A stretch of DNA of 64,000 bases from Agrypnia vestita (lineage: Eukaryota; Arthropoda; Insecta; Trichoptera; Phryganeidae). The stretch lies in the NCBI GenBank assembly GCA_016648135.1, contig JADDOH010002039.1, positions 59,742 to 123,741 of the forward strand. Direction: 5' to 3'. Positions 44,441 through 56,734 of the stretch are shown in pieces (the first letter of the stretch is position 1; each line of letters opens with the position of its first letter). Position numbers and translations under genes: made by a program. The notes under the pieces were generated by a model that was not told the origin of the DNA, made no database searches, and saw only the letters and a list, made by a program, of their open reading frames with translations.

Positions 44441-45812
44441 ATGTATATTTTGAAATAGTTTAATGCAAGTAAACGTAACTAACGATTAAAATTGCGTCTT
44501 TATAAATTTGTAACTCTTATAGAAATTTTTGAATTATTATTCGATCGATAAACATTGCAATCAAAAAATATCGCCTTCATTTTGCTGCAAATAAATTTTC
44601 CGTTTTCTTACAAGTACCTAGCTCTGATCTCTTTAGAGAAGCCAAGCATAACTAAAGCAGTTAGCAGCATCCTCACGTTTCGTCGGTCCTTGTCTTTAGT
44701 TATGTAAGCCATATTAAATGCCTTTGGATTACTCTGCAAGCTAATAATGCAAAAGTTAGCAAGCTACGAACCGCAATTGACGGCTTTTATGGTCCCAAAT
44801 GCCGTTATTAGAATTACAAATACGTGTCGCTTGCGGTAAAATACATTAGATGAGTTTTATATACTATTCATTATCTTTGTTTAGGTCTGCAATTTGAATA
44901 ATATATTCTTGAATTAGAATTAATTAAAAACAAGACATCTAAAGTAGCGTACGCTCTTACCTATATATACAATAAGTAGCAAAAAAGATTATTACAAATG
45001 CTAAATAAAAAATAATAGTAAAGTATTACAGATATAAATTTGACAGAATTGTGGTAAAAAATGTCGCGAAGGCCAATAATTTATAAACAGTTATTCTTTT
45101 AAGAGTTTAAAAAGTGTTTTTTGTATCTAAGGGAATATTGTACATCGTGGTTAATCATTTTGATCTAATTTATAAAGAACTTCGTTTACACAAACCACTT
45201 ACCATCTACCATCTAACCAACCGGTTTCGAAGAAAATCATTTCCTTGGTCGGTACAAAATCGTTTTTTAAAATCCTGGTTAGGAAAAAAATTCAATAAAA
45301 TTTAAATATATAAACACCTCAAGTGGTTATATATAAAAAATCATCGTATCTTCAAATTTTATAGAATAAAATATTTACTCTACTTAATATTAACTTATAT
45401 TATAATCATTATTTTCATTCATACACCATTAAACTTCTCCATATTTGACCACTATTTACTTAATATCAAGTAATATCAATATTAATTAATATTAAGTACA
45501 TAATGGAAAAGGTAATAAGATGAAGAATTTTGAAAAATGAAATATAAAGGAATCATTTGCTTAACAATATTATATTCACCTACTATTTTCTTTTCCTCTT
45601 AATATTCACGTTACAACCAGCCTTCCACCATACACTTTTTGTCAGAAGGTACCGAATTAATTGTAGTTATTTTCACCTAGTTCATGTTTCATATATTAAA
45701 ATGTACATAGTTTAATACTTCGTTTGTCGATGAAAGTCGCACACTCGAGATGTCACTCTCAAAACTCTAAAAATATAATATTTAATATAATAAATAAAAA
45801 TTAAGTTTGCTC
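44441..45812. other. No gene recognised
   Basis: 44630-44830 is GC-richer, without frames. A TTAATATTAA palindromic run is at 45450-45500. Unassigned. Confidence 0.4.
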
Positions 45813-45864
45813 TCACCACTTTTGTATTGAAACATGTTGATATTTTTCAATACAAAAGTGGTGA
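45813..45864. repeat. Perfect 20-bp hairpin, 12-nt loop
   Basis: TCACCACTTTTGTATTGAAA (45813-45832) and its exact reverse complement (45845-45864) around CATGTTGATATT. Pre-miRNA size, but the perfect pairing and AT-rich setting make a small palindromic insertion equally possible. Confidence 0.85.
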
Positions 45865-47235
45865 AAACAAAGTTCATTTTTATAAATTGTATTAATAATG
45901 TCACCACAAAATTATTTTGCTCTTTTTGAAGAAAATATAAATTAATTAAACTCAAGTAGAGTAAATGTAGTTTTATTGCATTCATTTTGAAGTTCATTAT
46001 AATTTGATCAATAAATAAATAAAGATACTTGTATGACCCGACACACATTTTTTGAGCGCTACTGCCTTTTGTTTAGTTTATTATGGCGTATTGCCATGAC
46101 AATTCTCCTTCGAATTTCCCTACATGTCCAGCGTCATTCATTAATAGATCTATAAGGATCATATAAAAAAAAATATGGGCAAATTTTACAGCATTTTACA
46201 TAACAATGTATTTTTTCTTGTTATACATCAAAATATTTCATATTAATTTATTGAATTGTGAACATGTGTTTTGTATGGAAGACAAATAACTATTTAAACA
46301 TAAATGTGAAAACAAATTAAAAGGTTACCATAATATTTTATTTGATATTAAATCTTTATTACCACAAATTGATTTTGCAGTTATTGAAGAAGACATATTA
46401 CCTACTAAAAATAAAGTGGTATTTCAGATTACAATTGTTTTGTGTGAGATGTAATCGTACCTATGTAGTTTTATAATTATTTACGTGTCTATTGTTTTTC
46501 TATTCTTGTGTGTGAAATTCAACTATAAACGAATGATTATCAGAATTGGTTCCGATTTATCTGACCATATTGTAATAATCATTATTAATTATAATATAAT
46601 ATTTAATTATCGTTCCAAAATAGATTTTTTCTATTAGTGATGGTTGATAGAAAGTCATTGGAGCTCTCGGTACTGATGTGAAATTTTTCACTCAGTGTCT
46701 TGTTTTATGACTGATTTAAAAACCAATAAATCAAAAATAATGAACTGACAACAAACAGGTAACACCGTGATACCATAACCGGTAGAAAAATAAAATATTA
46801 AAACACTTTGGTTCTGTAATAACATTGGAAACACCCTGCTGATACTAAAAGTAGCGAAGTCTGGACATTACGGCGCTCCAGGGAATGTCGTAAGCATCCC
46901 CCTATAAACTTTTGTTAGTTATTATTAAAAAGAGATACATAAGATTTGTTTACGACCCGATACGAGAGAGAGAAATATTTTTTAATACATTTTTTGTGTG
47001 CTTATGTTTACTTCCGCTTCGGATTGGTCTATTTGGTCGTGGGGTTGTGAATGCGTGGATGAGGGTTGGGGTAAATAGATAAAATTAGTTCACAAACCAG
47101 GATTCCAAGATGATCGATACACAAATATTTCAAAATTAATCGCATACATTGTATATGTTGTCGAATAAATAAAGAAAAATCAGTGAATAGATTTAGCGCA
47201 CGTATAACAAGCTTACTTGTATACTAGCCAACTGT
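45865..47235. other. No gene recognised
   Basis: Unassigned. 46990-47070 (CTTCCGCTTCGGATTGGTC) has a weak inverted counterpart near 59660-59710. Confidence 0.35.
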
Positions 47236-47783
47236 GAAACATTTAAGCAACTGGGCTCACTTATTCACAGAGATGGAAGTTGTGCCGCGGATGCCGACCA
47301 TAGAATAGATGTGGGATAGATGAAATTTAGATCCGTAACAGGTATCTTGTGTGACCCGAAAATGCCTATAAAACTTAAAGGAAAGGGTATACCGGACTCT
47401 TGTTAGACGCGCGATAATGTGAGGCTCCGAAAGCTGGACTATGTACAACTCCTACTCTGGGTAACTCAAAATTGCAGAAATTTGCAGAAGTAATATTAAA
47501 AGATTAGATTAAAAGTTCACGCATTCATGGTACCCTGGGTGTCACGGACATAACCGGTTAGCTGGAGGATCGACAGTTGAGAAGGTAGGGGCACATAAGA
47601 TGGACCAGACCACACAGTGAAGCAGGCAATGTCTGTGGAGCTACATCGATAGTCATCCAGAGGAAGATCAAAGAATTCCTGGACGACTCAATGCTCCAAA
47701 ATATTACAGAGAAACGGCCTGGATGAAAGCGATACCCAGAACCGAAGAAGATATAGCCTGAGAACGAGAAGAGCCGATCCCAA
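47236..47783 (+). pseudogene. RTE-like LINE, C-terminal end of RT polyprotein, decayed
   Basis: Plus strand reads ETFKQLGSLIHRDGSCAADA, then MKFRSVTGILCDPKMPIKLK, LVRRAIM, and after frameshifts a terminal RTRRADPK. F.YLGS.I..DG......HR...G...W...TG.LCD..MP..LKGKVY and RRADPK mark the 3' half of a LINE widespread in insects. Several stops (the first after RIDVG). GAAGAA-rich 3' tail at 47820-47835. The piece upstream is absent (5' truncated). Confidence 0.8.
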
Positions 47784-47839
47784 GAGCCTACCTAGGCAAT
47801 GAATTAGGACAGTGCAAGGAAGAAGAAGAAGATAACATG

Positions 47840-49151
47840 CTTATAAGATCATTTGAAATCATTGTCTAATAGAGGACTAACTAAAATCGATCTGAGGGAA
47901 CTGGCTGAATAAGTTATAAGAGTATCTAATCTCAGAAAAATATGTGATATAAAACCACGAAAAAAATAAACAAATACGGCAAACCATTATGACTCCATTT
48001 TTTATCAGTACCTAAAAATTCACTTTTTCGAAAATGACGATTGTTTGAGGCAATTAAATTGGATATATATTTTCATATCCCGTTAGATAAATATAGAACG
48101 TATATTTGATTGCAGTATATCCATCAGCAAAACGATAGAATAAACAAGGTGACCCACCTAAACAAAGATTAATACTAGTAGACCGTTTTGTAACTAAATT
48201 TCAGATTTAATTTCTTTCTTACTTCTAAGTGAACTTACGCACACATACTTGACTTTTATATATAACCAATAAAATCTATTTATTGTTTTTTTTCAATTTG
48301 GAGAATTACATATGTTCCAAATATAGAATATAAATATAACGGAATATAATATGGGGATATAATAGAGGAAATATAACATGGAGAATGTCGTTGAAATTAT
48401 TCGATGATATGATCACAGGATATTTTTTTCAGATGTATCAAGAAACATTTGATTTTGAAAGCGAAAGTTCTAAAAAATAATTTCTCAAATGTAAATCATC
48501 AAATTTATTATTATTATTATTGAAACAGTTTTTGTAAGCTTTTTGTTTATATTTTGATTAAATAAAACTACTAACGTACAGTTTGGTTCAGGCACCTTAC
48601 TCAGGTACGTGTACACCGATCCAATTACTACAATCATATTGCACTTGTAATAGAGAAAAACTTTATTAGGATACAAACAAGAAACGCGAGCAAAATATGA
48701 AATCCACTGGCAGTGCATAGTTAAACAATGGGCTTTATTTCCGAGTTCACTGATATACACCAAATGGTTTCTAAAAGTTTGTTTCTAGGTGTTATATTTT
48801 ATATTTAACCAAATGCCGCTGCGAAGCTTTAAAAAAGAGATCATATGTACGTGTTTTATGAACATTGTTAATTTTATTTCAAATAAATTGTTATTATAAA
48901 TTAAAGACATATTGACAAAAAAAATATTTCTAAATAAAAATTAAAATGTAATAAATTATTAATATTAAAAAAAAAAATCTATTTTGAATGTATTATACCG
49001 TTTAAACATATTAACAATATTATATTGTTATATATTAAATTAACAAAAAATAAAATATTTAAATTAAATACACACATTGAAGCAATTTTAATCAAAATTG
49101 CATTTTGAAAATACCAAAATATTAAAATAAACATCTGATAGGCTGCTTCTT
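47840..49151. other. No gene recognised
   Basis: AT-rich, unassigned. Confidence 0.45.
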
Positions 49152-49206
49152 GATTTTGTACGTGTATTTGACAATCATATGTTGTCAAATATATGTACAA
49201 AATCGT
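49152..49206. repeat. Hairpin, ~23 bp stem with two mismatches
   Basis: GATTTTGTACGTGTATTTGA and its counterpart TCAAATATATGTACAAAATC enclose CAATCATATGTTG. Imperfect long stem, transcript unknown. Confidence 0.7.
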
Positions 49207-49439
49207 CGGCGTGTGTTTTGACAATCTTAAATTATTTTTCATTTCTTTTAACACTACAAAATCACGATTTACAATTTTTTTTAGAAGATTTACAGTTCAT
49301 TGATCTTAAACTATTCCATGATTCTTTTAGAATGTTTTAGAAAAGATAAAAAATTGATAAATAAACAACGAACGCAGAATATTATAAACAAAAAACATAT
49401 CGAAATCTTGAGTGCTACTCACTAACACAATGAAAGGCG

Positions 49440-49570
49440 TTATTTACACTCTTTCAAAATTTATACGAATCCCGGGACCAGACATAAGCATTCCCGGGAC
49501 TTGATGCATCAAAAACCCCGTGCATCCCCGGGAATCCGTTCCCGGGTCGACCCGGGTCAGAAACTGTAGT
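49440..49570. repeat. CCCGGG-rich cluster
   Basis: CCCGGG (SmaI-type palindrome) or CCCCGGGA occurs five times in about 90 bp, ending in the palindrome CCCGGGTCGACCCGGG. Striking in this AT-rich DNA; such runs occur in some DNA transposons but no element could be delimited. Confidence 0.5.
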
Positions 49571-49959
49571 TGAAACAGACAAACAGTTGGTTTTATTAGT
49601 TCATTAAACAATTAGGAGTACAGTCTTAACAAAACTCGTCTCTTTTAATTTCAAAAACAGATGAGAAATCAGTGACATGATTCGTTACCGATCTGAAAAA
49701 TCCTAAAATACTTGATTGATATGGCATTTACTGTGCGGTGCAACATGATTATTTAAATTTACACTAAATCGAACTTGTAATGCTCACACGTTGAGTTAAA
49801 TCTATCACAAGTATAGTTTTGAGAGGTAATTCATCAATTAAAACTTATAGTATAAATCAAAATAATCTTAAATTACCATTTACAGAGGTCTCGTAACTAG
49901 TAACTTAAACTTCGAGAGAGTCTTCTCGTTCAATTTTTAATAGAAAATATTTTTTACAC

Positions 49960-50340
49960 TTGGGGTGAAATATCAAGAGTTAAGGAGATAGGCGACTTCA
50001 AGGTTTGCATTTTTTAAATATTTCTAACTTATCTTTTGTTAAACATGAATGTTATCATGAAATTAAATTTCATCATATTTTATGAATAAATTCGCTTTGA
50101 TACGAAATCAAATAAAAATATTGCGAAAAAAATTGGTATCAAATTTTTACATTGTTTATCTGCTCATTTTATTTGACTTGTGTTAAAGTGAATGAATTCT
50201 AATATTTGATATAAATAAATTTTATGATACCCCAACGTTTTACAGAAGATTGGTTAGAAATATTGAAAAAAAATGCAAACTTTGACGTCGCTTATCTAAT
50301 TTCAATTGGGAGTGTAAAAAACGACGCCCCCTACCCTATA
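49960..50340. mobile_element. Long foldback element, diverged copy 4
   Basis: CATTTTATTTGACTTGTGTT, CCCAACGTTTTACAGAAGA and AGAAATATTGAAAAAAAATG match the right half of 62299-62840; the left half is eroded. Ends near CTACCCTATA. Confidence 0.55.
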
Positions 50341-50435
50341 TAGACTCACTGTTTAACACCCCTGTACTTAAATTATGGTATAAATGCCCCAGCTTAAGAG
50401 AATAATCTATCAGTCTGAAGATAACCTGAGATGAA

Positions 50436-50600
50436 GGCGGTCCTCGCAGCCCAGTGGGCAACACTGGCATCTCACACCGAGGGTCCCGTGTTCGATTCCC
50501 AGTGAAGTTACAATTAATCTATGTGATTTACTTAAGTCTGGGTGCTTTGTTATTTCGCTTCAGTAATTGGGCCTCTTGGCCATTGAAGCGTTAAAAATTG
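50436..50600 (+). mobile_element. tRNA-derived SINE (family S1)
   Basis: GGCGGTCCTCGCAGCCCAGTG head, B-box GTGTTCGATTCCCAGTG, tail AATTGGGCCTC and AAGCGTTAAAAATTGA as at 25090-25260. Confidence 0.75.
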
Positions 50601-50605
50601 ACCGC

Positions 50606-51965
50606 GATAGACTGAAACCAGTACGGTCAAAAAATAATAAATTGGTGGAAAAAGTTAAAAAGTATTTATCTTTTCTTCTTTGTTTATTTTCTTTAGTATT
50701 AAATAAATAAATTAAACTCTGTTGCTTAATTTGATGAATATCATCAATTCTGGCTTTATGATATATATTATATGAAATTCTTAGTTTAAGAGTGATTCCG
50801 GAATACATATTCCCGCGGAAAGCTCGCATCGCGGCTTCAGTCCTCTGAGGCGGAAAACAGGCACATAAAGGTAAAGGTGTTAACTGTTAGTGCACACTGT
50901 TCGAGTCTACGGGAAATGGAAGGAACCGTTCGGGTCGGAGGCTGATAATAATTTGCGTAGAAGCTGAGAACATGTGGATCGGGACTCGCTGGTTCGTTAG
51001 AATTGTGTGTAGAGCAGCGTTAATTAAATGTGTGTTGAAACTAAAGTTGGGGAAAAGCAACCGCTATGAAATTAATAACGACCAAAGTCATGCTGACGGT
51101 AGAAAATCTCTCAAAATTTTAATTATATTTAAAGCCTGTTTCGAAACGTTCACGTATCCGTTTCCTGTACTATATTTTGTCGTAATTTTTTTTAAATAAC
51201 CGGGTTTTTTTAAAACTCATTTTTCCGTACGTGCCGGTGCGGGTGGTATGTAGGAAGTCGCCGTTAGAATAATTATAATATTTAGATACTTATAATTTGC
51301 AAACTAAAGACGGTTTCGGATTTCTTTACTCAATTCTAGTTTGCAAGGTGCTTGTTAGATTACTGAATTGTTTTTTTATATACATATTCATCCATTTGTC
51401 AATTGCGATTTCATTAGGAAATCTTCCATTGATTCCCAAACTTACCCCTTTAGGGACATAACTGTACCTTGCCGGCCCACTTCAGTATTAATAAAAATAA
51501 TTGGGGATATGGAAAATGGCGTAACATTATATGACATAATCTTGTTACTAAAATTGTGTTTCAAAGGTATGTTTTTATTTAAATAATGTATTTTATATTT
51601 GCAGGAATACAGGAACAAATAATATTCTACATGCAAATATAAATCATTGAATTCAAGCTTTTAATGGCTGTAAATTCATCGAGCACTCGCATCAGCTTGT
51701 TTCAACAGATTAATAAAGCAATATTTTTTACGAATATAGTTCAATCGCGTAATAGTACGCATTTCATAATTCGGAAAATACTGGAATAATCGAAAACCTC
51801 TTGTTAGAGAATATGGTATTAATCGGAAGCCAATCTCGAATGAAACTTATGTTTCAACACCATAAAATTGTTTTATTTTAATTAAAATCTTTTAATTTAC
51901 TATAATTTTTACTTTTTTAACACTATTTAATATATTTTATAATATTTTTTACATTATTTAATATA
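50606..51965. other. No gene recognised
   Basis: 50800-51010 is GC-richer without a coding signal. Frames at 50972-51199 and 51368-51586 lack motifs. Confidence 0.4.
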
Positions 51966-52254
51966 CTGACCGTAGTACCATGAAAACCCACGGGAAATAA
52001 TAATTACAGGATTTTAAAGCTTTAAATTCATGAAAAATTCAGAAAGTCATTTGTTTTCTTGATTAAATTTATTCACTTGAACGTAAAACAAGATATAATA
52101 AAATAATAATATAAAAATGTCAGGATTGTGTAATTTGGTGAGGCGACCCGTGCGTGTCACACACTAACTATCTTAAGTTGTAATTCCAGCATAATTACAG
52201 CAAGTTACGAACGTTACGGACAGACAAACAGACAACGAATTAATTATATTTTGA
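51966..52254 (-). mobile_element. Helitron (TCTG-repeat family), decayed end
   Basis: Minus strand: TCAAAATATAATTAATTCG, GTCTGTTTGTCTGTCCGTAAC at the 5' end; a CCGTG/CATGG hairpin then TACTACGGTCAG at the 3' end. The usual CTAG is replaced by TCAG. Confidence 0.55.
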
Positions 52255-52489
52255 TTAGAGATAAAACACTTAATGCAATAATTACAATAGGTAAGTACTA
52301 AATAGCAGCGGCGTGCAGTCGGTACTTTAAAATAAGAAATTCTTGAGTGCTTGTAGAATTTCTACGAAATAAATCGAAATATAGTAAATACCTCGTAAAA
52401 TTTATATCAGATTTTTTATGACATTATTCAGATATTCTGTCATAAAAATATTTAATTTTTCGCTTTTTTCCAAAATTAATTTAAAGTGA

Positions 52490-52960
52490 CGTGATGATAA
52501 AATCGGAGCAATTTACGCACGATTAGAATCCCTCGTAAATACAAAACTATCGTAAATAATCGTAACTGTCTAGTATGTTCCACCACATTCTGGATCATAC
52601 TACCACACTCTGTAACTAGCTAAAACATTCGAGGAACGTCTTGAACAGTCAGGATGCGACTGGAACAAACTATAAACGTCTGGAATGATCGGAAAGCCAA
52701 CATATTTCCTATAAAAGCGAAGCCGTATCGCTGCCATAGAGTTAGTTTTATTTTGACGTTTCCACCGGTGCGAACTACAAACCGTGGCGATTGGTGTTGT
52801 AACTAACGCGTGATAAATTGCTAAATTGTGTGATTTAACGAAAAGTGTTTTAATTGAATTCGCGTTAAGTGACTTTGTTCATTAAAAAATTAATTAATAA
52901 TTAATTACTTAATTTTCAGTGTTTTTATTTGTCTCATAAATTCACGATCCCTTAAAATAT
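52490..52960 (+). mobile_element. LTR-like segment A (related to solo LTR at 55930)
   Basis: GTATGTTCC..., ACATTCGAGGAACGTCTTGA and CTGGAATGATCGGAAAG precede a TATA box (TATAAAAGCG at 52710), followed by GTGACTTTGTTCATT, AATTAATAATTAATTAC and TTTTCAGTGTTTTTAT. The same order is found in 55930-56453 and 61342-61890. Ends not defined; a hAT-like end lies just left (52308). Confidence 0.45.
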
Positions 52961-55925
52961 GTATGTTTACACTCATTCTTCAATGAATTCGAAAATTCGT
53001 TGCAGACAAATAAACATAGACCTGACAAAGAGATCATTATTATTAAATCTAGAAAAAAATGGTAATATTAAATTAATAACAGGTATTTTATTTTACTTTG
53101 AATTCAAAATATTTTAAAACCGTGAAAAAAATCCGACAGCTACAATATAATGCTCGTTTCCCGCCACTCTGACAAGTACCCCGACGGTAAATCGGGGAAG
53201 TGTGGAAAAAATATGAAAACTTCGTAATTATCGTTAATTCTCGAGTGATCGCAAAAACCCATGATTGAAGCTTAAATTTCATAATTCAGGAATAAATGTG
53301 TAAAATATTATATTTGTAACACAAAATAATGCAAATTCAAAATCGCTTTATTATATACGTTCTTGTAGTGGAATGAAATATCATACATAACATATAAAAA
53401 GTTTTTTTTTTTAAATTGCACCTATGTTTATTTTTATGATGATTTTCATTTAATTTTATAATTATCAGAATAATATTAATAAAACATTATGTGACAAACT
53501 ACTATTTTTTGATTAATCAACATGTTTCTAATCTAATGGTCCCTTCATCAGTATATCACCAATACTAAAAATGAATATTGGAAATATAATAACCAATAAG
53601 AAACTTATGTGAAAACAAATTTAAAAGAAAACTGTATTTAAACAGAATTTGTTTATTTATAATATATATTTTGCTTTTAACCCCAGGAGCAGGTTGATTG
53701 ATCAATAAATTATTGATTTTACATAGATGGCGACAGCTTAAATTTTTATTGAATAAAGGGAAGTCCCAAAATCTTCTGTATTAATTTTCCTATATAAACA
53801 GCCTCGTCTCTGTGATATATATATATATCGAATTCAGTCCACTCTATATTAGTAATTCTCGATGACTGCATTAATTAGAGTTCAACAAAAAGATTAAAAA
53901 ATATAGGAATACGAACAAACTGATTAAAAAACATTCAAATTATATTAAATTATCGGATATTAATCGTTGTTTTTAAATATTTTCGTGATATATTTAAAAA
54001 ATCCGTGTTTTTTATTGTCATAAAAAACAGCCAACTGTGACGCGGAAATATATTTTTTGTGCTGGCAATACCGCTTTTTGACGTTTGACGTAAGCATGTT
54101 TCGTTCCGTATTTCTCTTTTGTTTTTATATTTTTGCATTAAACTCGCTTCAATATTTATATTTATTTCAATATTTATAGTTATTTTACATTTTTGAACAA
54201 AAATTAAGTTATGAAAAAATTTATTAAGCTTTATATTTTTATAAAACTGCGAAGTGAACTTAATGTCTTTTTAAGTGTCATTTTCTCATATTTTACTTGA
54301 ATATGATTAACATAAATAATCATTTTCATTATTAACAATTGTGAAATGGCCTACAAATTGATACATATTTTTAAAATTAATTTATCAGTAGTCCTTCAAA
54401 TAAAATTCTATACAATTTATTAATAAATAAGACGCTGTAATTTAATTGATAAAAATAAATACAAATAAGAAATCGATAGTTGTTTCATTTTAATGAAGGG
54501 GGCACGCATGAGGGATATACTTTTTATTTGTTTTGTCTGTCACTGACAGCTACCATAGACAGTAAAACCTGATTTTTTTCTCCGAAATATTAAATACCAT
54601 GCGGCGCTATTCTGAAATAAGTAATATTCCTATTTCTCTATATTGACAGTTGTTGTATAACATCGTAATGTCGCCAATTTTGAAGTTTTCAGTTTGACAG
54701 GTTTGAAATTAATTAATTCAATAAATTAGAAAGCTAATTATTCATAATTGTGAATAACTTAACATTTGTTTAAGTTTTAGAGCTTTCTGATTGATTGAAT
54801 TCATTATTTTCAAACCAGCCACACTGTTATACAATAACTGTCAAGGTACAAAAAATGAAATTTGCTTTTTTCAGAATACGCCCGATTATCGAGTTCTATT
54901 AACTTTGTAACAGTATGGATGTTCGATTTTTCAGAAGTTCTATGCGATTAAAGGATCAAACGGATTTCTTAAATGTAATTAATTTTTTTATATATACAAT
55001 ATATAACCATGCTGTATATATTTTGTCTTTCGTTAATAAGGTCGTAAACAGAAAACTATCGGCGACAGCCTGTTGCTTACCTTGAATAATCCTTCTGAGG
55101 CCGAAAATCTAGTAATTAGAGTGTTGGAACATTTCAAAATATGGTATCAAAAATATTGTGAAAGCGTTTTATTTTTATTAATATTATACAATGTTGCAGT
55201 TATTTTGCTATTATTGAAGAAATTATCAATGTATTTCAAATCTAAAATATCATAATTTCCGTATGGTGGTAATTATAGATTTACGGGTAGACTTCGTATA
55301 TTCAGTTCAATGCCTTGTCTAGTTTGGTGGCTTGTCTAGAGCAGCCAAGCAAGCGTACCTTGAGCGCCTATCCAGAATATGATCCATTTCAGGAAATGTT
55401 CACAATTGCACAAATGCACAGGGATACTTCTAGACTACTTGATGCATTATGTATGTGCACCGGCTGTGGCAACATCGGAAACTATTCATACTGGCCTTTG
55501 GCTTCCTGAGAAGGAAAAACGAGGTTGCTCTGTCATCCGGTCCACCACGCGATGTTTATTTTTCATGTTTGTAGCCTCACTCACGTTCCAGTCGCCACCT
55601 CTCGTCGTGGCTGAACACAAGATATATTAATGCTTATCCTAGTATCCAGAAAGGTAGACGGGATTTAAAGCATGGTACGATGATATTGTGGAGGAGTGGA
55701 TTTGAGTGAATTCTGAAGGAAGATCTCATCTTCAATGCGCCTCGCCGCCTCTCGTCTACGGAAAAGCAGGTTGATCGCATCGCTGGGTCGTGAATCTAAC
55801 AACTTAATATGCTTTGACTCTTGAAATTTGATCTGATCATTTCATAAGACATTCCACCAAGTTTCCGCAATATGTTTATTGGAATAATCATTCAAAGACA
55901 GTGAAATTGGTCTCCAAATAACTTT
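52961..55925. other. No gene recognised
   Basis: Contains a decayed piece of repeat R (53755-53830) and of the IR element (53836-53880, AATTCTCGATGACTGCATTA). 55290-55800 is GC-richer with short plus frames (LEQPSKRTLSAYPEYDPFQE); I cannot assign it, and a decayed transposase is possible. Confidence 0.35.
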
Positions 55926-55929
55926 ATAT

Positions 55930-56453
55930 TGTAATAAATAGCAATAGAGATTACGTACAAAATACCCCGTAATATATCAATGACGACAATTCTGGAACAT
56001 ACTAGATACTACTCTGGAATTAGACGTAACATTCGAAGAATATCTGGAAAAGTCTAGAAGCTACGAGAATCTTCTAGACACTAGAATAATCTGCGAGGTT
56101 CGATATATCATTTAACTATAAATCCGGAACAACACCGCTAGTGCAAAGTCGGCCGCGTGGCGACGGCCAGCGTGGCCAGTCGTGAGATAATCGAAGCGAT
56201 AAATAAATAAAATAATCGAGCAGGGTATCTAATTAAATTAAATTAATAACATTTAATTATATATGGCGAAATAAACAAGAGCGACTTGTATGTGCCAAAA
56301 TTGGATGGAATTTTCTAGTGATTGTTAAATAAAGTGTAATATATTGCGAAATAACTTTGTAAATAGTATATTGAATAATTAATTAATCATTAATTAATAA
56401 ATAATTAATTTCCAGTGTTTTCATTCAATCCTCCCTAACCACAACACGTAACA
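55930..56453 (+). mobile_element. Solo LTR with ATAT target duplication
   Basis: Starts TGTAATAAATAGC and ends CACAACACGTAACA (TG...CA), flanked by ATAT on both sides (55926-55929, 56454-56457). Internally: TTCTGGAACA and several further GAA/TTC triplets, a TATA box (TATAAATCC at 56117), a GC-rich leader and TTTCCAGTGTTTTC. No internal retroviral-type genes flank it, so it is a solo LTR left by recombination. LTR superfamily not decided. Confidence 0.7.
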
Positions 56454-56597
56454 ATATACTTTATCGAATGTGCGTGTAGTATCTACCTGCTGATATTATA
56501 AACCTCAAAAGTACAGAATCGACAGTTGAGCTGCATATGGAATTTACCTATAATCTACAAAGTACTAAATAAATATATTTAAATAAGTGCAAATCTT

Positions 56598-56734
56598 AAA
56601 CCAAATTTATTAATCAATTAGAAAGACATGCAGAAAAATCAAATCAACTAAAAAATATTTTGGCTACCGGGATTCGAACCCAGATCACCTAGATTTCCGG
56701 GCACGTGTGTTACCATTACACCACTTCAGCCTCG
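56598..56734 (-). mobile_element. tRNA-derived SINE (family S2)
   Basis: Minus strand: A-box TGGTGTAATGGTAACAC, B-box GGGTTCGAATCCCGGTAG, then ATTTTTTAGTTGATTTGA and TCTGCATGTCTTTC tail. The tRNA-like head is nearly complete, but the 3' side passes straight into the SINE tail, so it is not a tRNA gene. Confidence 0.8.

Noticed and set aside
55290..55800. Decayed Tc1-type transposase
   Set aside because: Composition hinted at it, but I could not find a catalytic motif in any frame, so no call was made.
56660..56734. Possible genuine tRNA gene
   Set aside because: A- and B-boxes are good, but the 3' end lacks a proper acceptor partner and continues into the S2 SINE tail found elsewhere.
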